Below are positions 6,941 through 13,631 of a DNA stretch of 22,983 bases, one piece after another. A model generated the notes under the pieces. It was given only the letters and a program-made list of their open reading frames with translations, made no database searches and had not been told where the DNA came from. Location: IMG/VR virus record IMGVR_UViG_3300042289_000269, positions 1 to 22,983 of that record. One strand, 5' to 3'. This DNA comes from a virus. The translations under genes were made by a program, and so were the position numbers. Every line of letters starts with the position of its first letter. The stretch's first letter is position 1.

Positions 6941-7558
6941 ATGAACTTAGATGATATCATAAGAGAAAAATTCCCTCACATGAGAACCATTGACCTTGCT
7001 AATGAGCTTGGACTTAAGTACTGCACTGTGGCCAACAAAGCATATAGAATGGGATTGCATAAGTCAAAAGAATATCTGGCATCTGAAACATCTGGCAGAC
7101 ACAATCTAATTGAAGGTGGTAAGCCATTCAGATATCCAAAAGGACATGAGCCTCATAACAAAGGAGTTCCAATGAGCTCAGATGTTTATAATAGAGTCAA
7201 GCCTACCATGTTCAAAAAAGGTGATAAGCCTCACAACACTCAACCTGTTGGCACCATCCATTTCAGAACAGATAAAGCCGGGAGGACTTATGCTTACATC
7301 AAAATCAAAGATAAAGATTGGAGGTTGATGCATCGAGTAGTATGGGAACAACACAATGGACCAATCCCTCCAGGTCATGTAGTAAGATTCAAAGATGGTA
7401 ACACAATGAATTGGGATATTAACAACCTTGAGATGTTCCACCAATCCGGGAACATGGAGCTCAACACAATACAAAGATTTCCTGCAGAGCTCCAGGAAGT
7501 AATTAAATTAAAAAGTAAACTAAAAAAGAAAATCAATGGCACGAAACAAAATCAATGA
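6941..7558 (+). CDS. HNH endonuclease with N-terminal helix-turn-helix
   Basis: This encodes 205 residues. Residues 14-40 form a helix-turn-helix-like DNA-binding segment (RTIDLANELGLKYCTVANKA). Two related basic motifs follow, YPKGHEPHNKG (65-75) and FKKGDKPHNTQ (91-101), as seen in phage homing-type nucleases. The HNH_3-type core runs from H131 (MHRVVWEQHNGPIPPGHVV) through KDGN (151-154) to INNLEMF (160-166). The position that is often a second His is R149-F150, a variant I recall from related phage HNH proteins. It makes DNA nicks or breaks and could be a homing, packaging or host-DNA nuclease. The gene overlaps the next one by 23 nt, and the pair is probably co-translated. Confidence 0.85.
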   Translation: MNLDDIIREKFPHMRTIDLANELGLKYCTVANKAYRMGLHKSKEYLASETSGRHNLIEGGKPFRYPKGHEPHNKGVPMSSDVYNRVKPTMFKKGDKPHNTQPVGTIHFRTDKAGRTYAYIKIKDKDWRLMHRVVWEQHNGPIPPGHVVRFKDGNTMNWDINNLEMFHQSGNMELNTIQRFPAELQEVIKLKSKLKKKINGTKQNQ

Positions 7559-7781
7559 TCTACGTGATCACCTATTCGCATCTCTTGAGAGATTAGATAA
7601 TGATGAGCTCACTCCTGAGCAACTTAATTTAGAGATAAACAAAGCAGAGGCAATTGCACAGATTGGAAGTGTAATCATCCAATCTGCAAAGGTCGAGGTT
7701 GACTTCCTTAAAGCAATGGGCAAGGCAGGAACCGAGACAGAACTATTCAAAGATATTGACCAACAAAAACAAATAGCATGA
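7536..7781 (+). CDS. small helical phage protein of unknown function
   Basis: This encodes 81 residues, almost all helical, starting MARNKINDLRDHLFASLERL. It contains LNLEINKAEAIAQIGSVIIQSAKVEVDFLK in its middle (about residues 30-60), a pattern I recall from uncharacterised proteins in Bacteroidota phages and prophages. It begins inside the HNH gene (23-nt overlap), a pairing that suggests a joint role in DNA transactions. Its stop overlaps the start of a 23-residue frame as ATGA. No catalytic motif is visible. Confidence 0.7.
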   Translation: MARNKINDLRDHLFASLERLDNDELTPEQLNLEINKAEAIAQIGSVIIQSAKVEVDFLKAMGKAGTETELFKDIDQQKQIA

Positions 7782-7849
7782 CAGTAAAAAACCCCACAAG
7801 ATTAATCTTAGCTTGCAAAGCTATTTATTACACAATTAAATTTAGTTAA
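7778..7849 (+). CDS. candidate 23-residue microprotein
   Basis: ATG 7778 overlaps the upstream TGA as ATGA, and TAA 7847-7849 ends 1 nt before ATG 7851. This tiny frame therefore tiles the only gap between two genes exactly. The product is MTVKNPTRLILACKAIYYTI plus KFS: basic and moderately hydrophobic. Its role could be simply to carry ribosomes to the next gene. An internal AGCTT/AAGCT hairpin (7810-7822) lies within it. Coding is suggested by the spacing only. Confidence 0.4.
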   Translation: MTVKNPTRLILACKAIYYTIKFS

Positions 7850-7850
7850 T

Positions 7851-8246
7851 ATGAGTACAGCAGTTCAAGAGTTTGCACTGGCATTAATGAGAGCCAGGGC
7901 AATCAAATCAAGTTCAACAAATGATTTTATTAAAGCTCATGCAGATGCTTTGAAGATGGAGAAGGAGCAGATAATTAATGCTTATGAAACAGCCGAAAAA
8001 GATTGTGGCAAAGATTTTCTCCATGGTGATTTATACTATCATGAAACCTACCTACAATCTCACACGCCAAAACATTATAGAGTTTGGTTTGAGGATACCA
8101 TGGAAGAGGATGGAGGTTATTGGTGGAATGCAGTCACTGATCCATGTGGCAGGTTGTATGATCCAAAACATCCTAATGAAGAGCGTGACACTGTGCAATG
8201 GTATATTGATAATGGTTACAAAGTAGAGGAGGTAACAAATGGCTGA
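7851..8246 (+). CDS. unknown acidic protein (131 aa)
   Basis: This encodes 131 residues. The N-terminal half is helical (MSTAVQEFALALMRARAIKS, then KMEKEQIINAYETAEKD). The C-terminal half is acidic and aromatic, with many Trp, Tyr and Asp (VWFEDTMEEDGGYWWNAVTD). No family is recognised with certainty. Its stop overlaps the next small gene by 8 nt. One alternative frame at 7978 is open for part of this length but lacks a matching start context and is rejected. Confidence 0.65.
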   Translation: MSTAVQEFALALMRARAIKSSSTNDFIKAHADALKMEKEQIINAYETAEKDCGKDFLHGDLYYHETYLQSHTPKHYRVWFEDTMEEDGGYWWNAVTDPCGRLYDPKHPNEERDTVQWYIDNGYKVEEVTNG

Positions 8247-8331
8247 GGAGGCAAAAATGGCACTGCTATTATTTAGCACAGGGATAATTATGATTATAAT
8301 AGGACTGATTAAAAAACATAAAAATGACTGA
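8239..8331 (+). CDS. 30-residue single-span membrane protein
   Basis: ATG 8239 to TGA 8329-8331 encodes MAEEAKMALLLFSTGIIMII followed by IGLIKKHKND. It has an acidic N terminus, one membrane helix (about residues 7-24) and a basic tail (KKHK), so the C terminus is probably cytoplasmic. It overlaps both neighbours by 8 nt. Unusually for this genome it has a near-perfect Shine-Dalgarno sequence, AGGAGGT (8227-8233), 5 nt before the ATG, although the same bases also encode the end of the upstream protein. Function is unknown. Confidence 0.6.
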   Translation: MAEEAKMALLLFSTGIIMIIIGLIKKHKND

Positions 8332-8704
8332 CATAATACAATACATTGAGGATAATGACCTCAAAGCAAGGCATAGATATAGACACTACACTTACAAACG
8401 TTTCTATCTGTACAACCTACTTAGAGAGGAAGGATTGACACTCTATGAAATAGCAGCCATGTTCAACAGAGACCATGCAAGTGTGATACATGGACTTAAG
8501 ACTCATCATGATCTAATCTCAATCAAAGATAAAATATACCTGGAATATATTGAGGAGCTCATGTTGATATTTGAGAATTATAATGAAGATCATGACCTGG
8601 TTGATGATATTATGAACTGTTTTTGTTTGAAACAATTGAGAAAAATTAAATTTAGAATTAAGAATAATCTCTACAAAGATTTAACTTTGGAGTTGCATAC
8701 TTGA
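8324..8704 (+). CDS. free-standing DnaA domain IV-like DNA-binding protein
   Basis: This encodes 126 residues. Residues about 20-70 match the DnaA C-terminal DNA-binding domain: YKRFYLYNLLREEG, then the helix-turn-helix LTLYEIAAMFNRDHASVIHG, where RDHASVIHGLK (49-59) corresponds to the DnaA signature that reads DnaA boxes. The AAA+ ATPase domain is absent. The remainder is a charged helical tail (DHDLVDDIMNCF, then basic). It is the last gene before the terminator and the non-coding origin candidate, so it may bind there, or act on host DnaA boxes. The domain assignment is good; the target is inferred. Confidence 0.8.
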   Translation: MTDIIQYIEDNDLKARHRYRHYTYKRFYLYNLLREEGLTLYEIAAMFNRDHASVIHGLKTHHDLISIKDKIYLEYIEELMLIFENYNEDHDLVDDIMNCFCLKQLRKIKFRIKNNLYKDLTLELHT

Positions 8705-8725
8705 TTTTTTAAATTATTACTCTCG

Positions 8726-8762
8726 AAATCCCCTTTGCAAACGAGCTTAGGGGATTTTTTTT
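8726..8762 (+). terminator. rho-independent terminator after the accessory gene run
   Basis: AAATCCCCT (8726-8734) pairs with AGGGGATTT (8749-8757) and is followed by a T-run to 8762. The 14-nt loop contains CGAG (8742-8745), complementary to CTCG (8722-8725) just upstream of the stem, giving a possible pseudoknot or antiterminator pairing. Confidence 0.85.
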
Positions 8763-9022
8763 GTGCTATCAATTTTTAACTATCATTGAAAATCAGACAG
8801 TTAGCATCAGAACAAAAGTACAATTGAAACCCCTATATATATAGTATATATTTTACTATATTTTTTTTTTATTATTATATATACTTTTTTAATCAATCAT
8901 TTTTTTTTGTAGGTTTTTTTGAGCTGAATTTTTTTGTTTTTTTGTGCTATTTACAGTTAAGTAATTGATAATAAATAATTTAATCAGTACAAACTCAGTA
9001 CAAATAAAAATATTTTAGAACA
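8763..9022 (+). other. non-coding AT-rich region, candidate replication origin
   Basis: No credible gene lies here. Features seen: a perfect palindrome CTATATATATAG (8833-8844) within a TA-alternating stretch; four T-tracts of 7-9 bases each ending in G (8900-8909, 8914-8921, 8929-8936, 8937-8944); the direct repeat TTTTTTTGTGCTAT (8756-8769 and 8937-8950); and TCAGTACAAA iteron-like repeats. An easily melted region with short repeats, between a DnaA-domain gene and the primase-helicase gene, is the classical arrangement of a phage origin. No canonical DnaA box (TTATCCACA) was found. The origin assignment is inference. Confidence 0.45.
8984..9004 (+). repeat. iteron-like repeat pair TCAGTACAAA
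   Basis: Two identical 10-mers (8984-8993 and 8995-9004) recur with 11-bp spacing, one helical turn apart, so a bound protein would meet both on the same face. A third copy with one mismatch (TCAGAACAAA) lies at 8807-8816. Candidate binding site for the phage DnaA-like or primase-helicase protein. Confidence 0.5.
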
Positions 9023-9056
9023 TTTGGAGTACATATTAAAATAATAGTTATATTTG
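9023..9056 (+). promoter_or_regulatory. Bacteroidota-type promoter (TTTG-N22-TATATTTG) for the replication operon
   Basis: TTTG at 9023-9026 and TATATTTG at 9049-9056 match the -33 and -7 elements, with spacing at the long end of the accepted range. Transcription would begin near 9062, immediately at the start of the structured leader, so the leader (9061-9161) would be the 5' untranslated region of the primase-helicase mRNA. Confidence 0.65.
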
Positions 9057-9060
9057 TGAA

Positions 9061-9152
9061 CGGTTCGCTCTCACGAAATAGAACTAAAAGACGTTATTAA
9101 ACCTCTTAATGAATTTGGATGTGAGAGCCCAAAGGAGTTAAGGGGTTTTTTT
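9061..9152 (+). promoter_or_regulatory. pseudoknot/attenuator-like leader RNA before the primase-helicase gene
   Basis: GCTCTCAC (9067-9074) is perfectly complementary to GTGAGAGC (9121-9128). AAACCTCTTAA (9099-9109) pairs with TTAAGGGGTTT (9138-9148) over 11 bp with one G-U, and a T-run follows to 9152, which makes the second stem an intrinsic terminator. The first helix pairs an upstream segment with the terminator's loop, so the helices interleave: they either compete or form an H-type pseudoknot. The upstream segment can also form a small hairpin TTCG/CGAA (9064-9077) that presents CTCTCA in its loop. The T-run ends 9 nt before ATG 9162. Conditional termination of the replication operon is inferred; ligand, protein or antisense control is unknown. 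Confidence 0.6.
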
Positions 9153-9161
9153 ATCACTATT

Positions 9162-11528
9162 ATGAAGGTATCATTTTTTAAACAAGTAAGGGACACTGCA
9201 CCAAAACTAAATAAAGATGTTGGTCATTTCTTAGATCGTATCAAGGATGGAGCATCAAAGGAATTGGTTGAAAAGATTAGGAACACCGAGGATGAGGATG
9301 AGCAAAAGTTTTTAAAGGTCCAACTCCCAGTTGTTTGCTTTAATGGTCAGTTCAATACCAGGTCAAAGAGTGGATTAAAGAAATCATCCGGTTTAATGGT
9401 ATTGGATTTTGATGATCTGAGCTCACTTGATGAGGCAAAGGAGTTAAAAAAGAATATTAAGTCAGATATACATGTGTTCTCTGCATGGATATCACCTCGT
9501 AATGGAGTGAAGGTACTTTATAGAATACCACCTGTTGCCAATGATAATGAGTTCAAAAATATATTCAAGTCCATCAAGGAAAAATATCCAAACTTAGATC
9601 CATCTGGAAGTGATGTGTCCAGGGCTTGTTTTGAATCTTATGATCCATTGATATATGTTAACTTAGAGGCAGAGGTTTATACTCCAACTATTCAGATAAT
9701 AGACATAGAGCCAATTGAGATAGGTGATGTGACTAATATACCAATCAATGATCAAGATGTTATTGCTAATAAGTTAGTGATATGGTTCCAAAAACACTAT
9801 GATAGGACCAACAGAAATAACTCAGTGTTTAAATTAGCAGCTGCATTCAATGACTTTGGAGTGAACAAACAAACTGCCATGGTATATTGCTCAAGATATG
9901 CAGAGGCTGGCTTTCCTGTTGCTGAAATAACAAACATTGTTAACTCTGCTTACAAACATACTGCACAATTTAGTAGTAAATTCTTTGAGGATAAGCCACG
10001 AAAAAAGAAACTAATGGCCATGGTCATGAGTGGCAAAAAAGAGAAGGATATACAACAGCAATTCTCTGACATTGACATTGAAAAACTTAATAATGAGATT
10101 AACATCATAAGAGAAACTACCAAAATCAATGAGTTTTGGGAGTACAGCTCAGATGGTAAATTGCAAATCAACTCATTCAAAATGAAATTGTATCTGCAGT
10201 CATTGAACTATTATAAATATTATCCAGTTGGAAATGATAAGACATTTGTATTCATATCAAAGGCAGAAAATTTCCTTGAGGAGGTGAACGAATATAAGAT
10301 AAAAGATCATGTGATTAGAAACCTTGAGGCAGCCAATGAGATTGATGTGTTTAACCTTTGTGCAAATAGAACAAAGCTATTCACAACACCTTATCTATCA
10401 ATGATTGATACTGCTCATGTTGACTTTTTAAAGGATGAGAAGGATTTTGCTATGATATATTATCAGAATAATGCTGTTAAAGTCTATCAAGATAAGTATG
10501 AGATATATGATTATGATGAGCTTGATTTCTATATTTGGAAGGATCAAGTTATTAAAAGAGATTTCATTACAGAGGACCATCATGAGAGCATGTTCAGAAC
10601 ATTCCTATGGTTAATCTCAGGTCAAGAGGTGGAGAGATACAACAGCATGAAGTCAGTTATCGGATACATGTTGCACTCTTATAAAACTAATGCAAACAAC
10701 AAGGCAATTATCTTGAATGATGAGGTTATTTCTGACAATCCAAATGGGGGTAGTGGTAAAGGATTACTGACAAATGCCATTAGTCAAATGAAAAAAGTAT
10801 CTACTATTGATGGTAAGACCTTTGATTTTAACAAATCATTCCCTTATCAGACTGTTTCAACTGATTGTCAAGTCCTGGCATTTGATGATGTTAAGAAAAA
10901 TTTTGATTTTGAGAAACTTTTTAGCATAATTACAGAGGGAATTACCATTGAGTACAAAGGTAAGGATGCTGTCAAGCTCCCAGTTAAGGACTCACCAAAG
11001 GTATTGATTTCAACTAACTACACAATCCGGGCAGAGGGTGGATCATTCACTCGCAGAATGTTTGAAGTGGAACTATCAAGCTACTTTGGAGCTCATAGAT
11101 CACCACTTGATGAGTTCAACTGTATGTTGTTTGATGATTGGGATACAGATGAGTGGGCCCGATTTGACCATTTTATGATTAACTGCATTCAATACTATCT
11201 TGAGCATGGATTGGTGGCCTATGAACATAAAAACTTAAAGATTAGAAAGCTAATTAACCAAACATCTAAGGAGTTCATTGATTGGATGGATGATAAAAAG
11301 TTCACTCCTGGACAACAGATAAACTATAAGCAATGGTTTGAAACATTTGTAAGTGAATATGAGGACTTTAAAAAGTGGCTGACTAATAGAAATTTCAACT
11401 CATGGATAAGAGCTTATTTTGAATTTAAGAAAATTGAGATTGATAATGTATCAAGCAATGGTCAAAGATACTATGAGATAAAATCTGACATCTTAAACAC
11501 TAAAAAAGATGAGGACCTTCCATTCTAA
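9162..11528 (+). CDS. VirE_N/BT4734-type primase fused to SF3 (D5-like) helicase
   Basis: This encodes 788 residues, the replication initiator. Residues about 50-170 are a VirE N-terminal/BT4734-type domain, with FNGQFNTR (60-67), DFDD (82-85), SPRNGVKVLYRI (111-122) and SGSDVSRACF (148-157). The acidic DFDD resembles the first catalytic motif of archaeo-eukaryotic-type primases. A PriCT-like helical segment follows (about 200-270). The C-terminal helicase has Walker A GGSGKG (529-534, K533), Walker B FDD (574-576), sensor Asn N619 in ISTN, and a likely arginine finger at FTRR. It should unwind and prime DNA at the adjacent origin candidate. The protein ends DEDLPF, like a bacterial SSB tip. 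Its last 20 nt overlap the next gene. Confidence 0.9.
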   Translation: MKVSFFKQVRDTAPKLNKDVGHFLDRIKDGASKELVEKIRNTEDEDEQKFLKVQLPVVCFNGQFNTRSKSGLKKSSGLMVLDFDDLSSLDEAKELKKNIKSDIHVFSAWISPRNGVKVLYRIPPVANDNEFKNIFKSIKEKYPNLDPSGSDVSRACFESYDPLIYVNLEAEVYTPTIQIIDIEPIEIGDVTNIPINDQDVIANKLVIWFQKHYDRTNRNNSVFKLAAAFNDFGVNKQTAMVYCSRYAEAGFPVAEITNIVNSAYKHTAQFSSKFFEDKPRKKKLMAMVMSGKKEKDIQQQFSDIDIEKLNNEINIIRETTKINEFWEYSSDGKLQINSFKMKLYLQSLNYYKYYPVGNDKTFVFISKAENFLEEVNEYKIKDHVIRNLEAANEIDVFNLCANRTKLFTTPYLSMIDTAHVDFLKDEKDFAMIYYQNNAVKVYQDKYEIYDYDELDFYIWKDQVIKRDFITEDHHESMFRTFLWLISGQEVERYNSMKSVIGYMLHSYKTNANNKAIILNDEVISDNPNGGSGKGLLTNAISQMKKVSTIDGKTFDFNKSFPYQTVSTDCQVLAFDDVKKNFDFEKLFSIITEGITIEYKGKDAVKLPVKDSPKVLISTNYTIRAEGGSFTRRMFEVELSSYFGAHRSPLDEFNCMLFDDWDTDEWARFDHFMINCIQYYLEHGLVAYEHKNLKIRKLINQTSKEFIDWMDDKKFTPGQQINYKQWFETFVSEYEDFKKWLTNRNFNSWIRAYFEFKKIEIDNVSSNGQRYYEIKSDILNTKKDEDLPF

Positions 11529-12633
11529 TAGAACAAATAAATATCCTTATGCTTATGATGAGCATGGCAGTATGGTTTCAATTGAGGTGGCAATAACATT
11601 TAGTCAAAGAAAATGGTATTTAGATCCTGGACTGCAGATTGAATTGAATTTACTTTGCAATTTACCTAAGCAAGTTGACCACTGGAGGACATTATCCAAT
11701 CAAAAAATCAATATTAATGGAGTTGATTACACCTATTCACATGATAAAGACTCTGAATCATTTGAACATAAGCAGTTTAAATTTACAATACTTGAAAAAC
11801 AGTATATAAATATAAAAAATTATAAGGTATTTTTAGTCAATCCAAGGGAAGAGATACGAATCATTGACAGTAAATTCAGAGCAGATGTCATGGCAGAGCT
11901 CCCATGTGGAACCCAATGTGTCATTGAGATAATCAAAACAAGTGAGGTAAGTGATAGAAAATTGGAATTTATAAAACAAAATCAGATATTAACATTTAAA
12001 ATTTACATAGATGATAAAGGAAATCAAATCAGTCAAAGAGATAATATCATCGGAGTTACAGAAATTAGTGAACTTGCACGAAGAATACAAGATGGAGAAG
12101 GAAAACTTGCAGAACTTAGAGATAAAATTTCAAGAGAGAGAGGAGAGAGAGAGAACATATCACGAAAAAAAGCTATTGAATATACAGCAATTGAGAGAGT
12201 TAAGTCAAATAAACTTACAGAACTTAGAGATAGAATTGAAGAACTTGAGGCAGATAAGCGAGGAGCAATTGAATCAAATGAGGTTAAAGAATCAAATAGA
12301 GCTCCAGAACTTAGAGAACAAATCAAACAACTTGAGTACACAATTGGAGTCTATCAAAAATCAATACAACAACCATCCTGGGAATCTAAAATTTCAATCC
12401 TTGAGCAGTCAATTAGAGAATATCAAGAGAAATTACGAATTGAAACTGACACACAGGCAGGACTCAACAAATCCTATATTGATATCATTAAAGGATACCA
12501 GGAGGAAATTAATAGACTTAGAAATTTGGAGCAGGAGGTATTCAAGATTATTAAGGACTGCCAGCCAGAATGGTTTGGACATCAACCAAAAGGAGTAGAT
12601 AAAGTAAATCACATATTATATCATATATCATGA
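11509..12633 (+). CDS. CoiA-like (PDDEXK-type) protein with long coiled coil
   Basis: This encodes 374 residues. Residues about 100-170 resemble the nuclease core of competence-protein CoiA-like families: FRADVMAELPCG (123-134, D126), then CVIEIIKTSEVSDRK (137-151, E140 and K143), then ILTFKIYID (160-168). Upstream, residues 1-95 form a less clear domain that in CoiA relatives often binds zinc; only C50 and C133 are seen here. From about 185 to 350 is a long coiled coil with repeated LAELRDKI/LTELRDRI/APELREQI units, ending in a short tail with WFGHQPKG. It may process branched or broken DNA. The start ATG 11509 lies inside the DLPF codons of the primase gene. The domain call is tentative, because the exact catalytic triad is not certain. 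Confidence 0.6.
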   Translation: MRTFHSNRTNKYPYAYDEHGSMVSIEVAITFSQRKWYLDPGLQIELNLLCNLPKQVDHWRTLSNQKININGVDYTYSHDKDSESFEHKQFKFTILEKQYINIKNYKVFLVNPREEIRIIDSKFRADVMAELPCGTQCVIEIIKTSEVSDRKLEFIKQNQILTFKIYIDDKGNQISQRDNIIGVTEISELARRIQDGEGKLAELRDKISRERGERENISRKKAIEYTAIERVKSNKLTELRDRIEELEADKRGAIESNEVKESNRAPELREQIKQLEYTIGVYQKSIQQPSWESKISILEQSIREYQEKLRIETDTQAGLNKSYIDIIKGYQEEINRLRNLEQEVFKIIKDCQPEWFGHQPKGVDKVNHILYHIS

Positions 12634-13106
12634 AAAAAATAAACAAATCAAAACTCAATGCTCTCATGATGGAGAGTTTGAAACTGAAATATCCAAACAT
12701 GCCAGAGGCATACATCCCTAAAACAGAATGGAATGATAACAATGCCAATGCCTTGACAAAATGTGTCATTGCATGGATACAGTTCATGGGAGGTCAAGCT
12801 GAGAGAATCTCATCTCAAGGTCAGTACAGGGAAGGAGCTAAGATACAAGTTGGCTCAGGTATGATGGCTCACACAAAGCAGCTGCCAGGGAAGTGGACAC
12901 CTGGACAGTCAACCAAAGGAACAGCAGATATATCTGCTACTATCAGAGGCAGGTCAGTTAAGATTGAGATTAAGCAAAAGGACAAACAAAGTGAAGCACA
13001 GAAACAGTATCAAAAAGCGATTGAAAATGCTGGAGGTGTTTATATTATTGTTAGAAATTTTGATGATTTTGTTACTTGGTATGAGAAATTTGTATTAGGA
13101 TTATGA
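12630..13106 (+). CDS. VRR-NUC domain nuclease
   Basis: This encodes 158 residues. The C-terminal two thirds match the VRR-NUC branch of the PD-(D/E)xK nucleases: KGTADI (96-101) with D100, the core IRGRSVKIEIKQKDKQSEAQ (105-124) with E113, K115 and Q124, then AGGVYIIV (134-141). An N-terminal extension with aromatic and charged residues (about 1-45) precedes it. Free-standing VRR-NUC proteins of phages are thought to cut branched DNA such as replication or recombination intermediates. The start overlaps the upstream stop (ATGA), and the gene lies in the replication operon, in agreement with that role. Confidence 0.88.
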   Translation: MKKINKSKLNALMMESLKLKYPNMPEAYIPKTEWNDNNANALTKCVIAWIQFMGGQAERISSQGQYREGAKIQVGSGMMAHTKQLPGKWTPGQSTKGTADISATIRGRSVKIEIKQKDKQSEAQKQYQKAIENAGGVYIIVRNFDDFVTWYEKFVLGL

Positions 13107-13213
13107 AACACAAGCCATCCCCATTAGTCAGATATGATGTTTACATCAAGGCTAAGAAACGCAGAATTAGGAAAACAAATAATAAAATAAGATATGAGTT
13201 TGAAATCGAATGA
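13103..13213 (+). CDS. 36-residue basic protein
   Basis: ATG 13103 overlaps the VRR-NUC stop (ATGA), and the frame ends at TGA 13211-13213, overlapping the next start (13194) by 20 nt. It encodes MKHKPSPLVRYDVYIKAKKR followed by RIRKTNNKIRYEFEIE. The middle is very basic (KAKKRRIRK), suggesting nucleic-acid contact. It fills an otherwise empty 87-nt interval between two genes, which supports it. Function is unknown. Confidence 0.5.
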   Translation: MKHKPSPLVRYDVYIKAKKRRIRKTNNKIRYEFEIE

Positions 13214-13571
13214 TCTAAGAGTTGGTAACTATGTCAAAGGAATAGGCCACAAAATATCATGGTTGGTTGATGGTATTGAAAGTGAATATATATACTCATC
13301 TAAGGCATGGAGGTTGTTGAGTTCATTTGAAGGGATACCATTGACTGCAGAATTATTGAAATACTTTGGGTTTAAATTAGTTTGGGCTGGCAGTGGTGAT
13401 GGTAGTCTATATAGATTTGGAGAGAAATGTAATACAATGGAGCTAATCAATAGAGGTTATGGATTTAAATACAATACATTCAATGCATGTGAGATTGAAA
13501 TTAAATACGTTCACCAGCTCCAAAACTTATACTTTTCACTCACTGGGGAGGAATTAACAATAGTATGTTAA
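13194..13571 (+). CDS. conserved hypothetical protein of Bacteroidota phages
   Basis: This encodes 125 residues. The ends carry patterns I recall from uncharacterised proteins common in Bacteroidota and their phages: an N-terminal NDLRVGNYVKG (residues 6-16) and a C-terminal VHQLQNLYFSLTGEEL (about 106-121). The middle holds SSFEGIPLTAELLKYFGFK. The protein looks globular with mixed strands and helices, without catalytic motifs. It is the last gene of this transcription segment: the next 60 nt carry a strong promoter. Function is unknown. Confidence 0.75.
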   Translation: MSLKSNDLRVGNYVKGIGHKISWLVDGIESEYIYSSKAWRLLSSFEGIPLTAELLKYFGFKLVWAGSGDGSLYRFGEKCNTMELINRGYGFKYNTFNACEIEIKYVHQLQNLYFSLTGEELTIVC

Positions 13572-13580
13572 TAACTTTAA

Positions 13581-13611
13581 TTTGTAAATCTGCAAAGTTT
13601 TATTATCTTTG
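13581..13611 (+). promoter_or_regulatory. strong Bacteroidota-type promoter (TTTG-N19-TATCTTTG)
   Basis: TTTG (13581-13584) and TATCTTTG (13604-13611) with 19-nt spacing match the consensus exactly. It lies in the 60-nt gap before the Erf gene; transcription should begin near 13617, leaving a short A-rich leader (aaaaaacaagttATG). It gives the recombination genes a start independent of the attenuator at 9061. Confidence 0.75.
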
Positions 13612-13631
13612 CTGAAAGTAAAAAACAAGTT

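Noticed and set aside
7178-7474. Minus-strand open frame of 98 codons inside the HNH gene
   Set aside because: It lies antiparallel to a gene with recognisable nuclease motifs, and no minus-strand gene has independent support in the window.
8763-9060. Canonical DnaA boxes (TTATCCACA type) in the origin candidate
   Set aside because: None found on either strand by eye; only non-canonical repeats are present.
12033-12341. Minus-strand Ser/Leu-rich open frame of 102 codons under the coiled coil
   Set aside because: It is a by-product of purine-rich repeats; composition is low complexity and there is no start or operon context.
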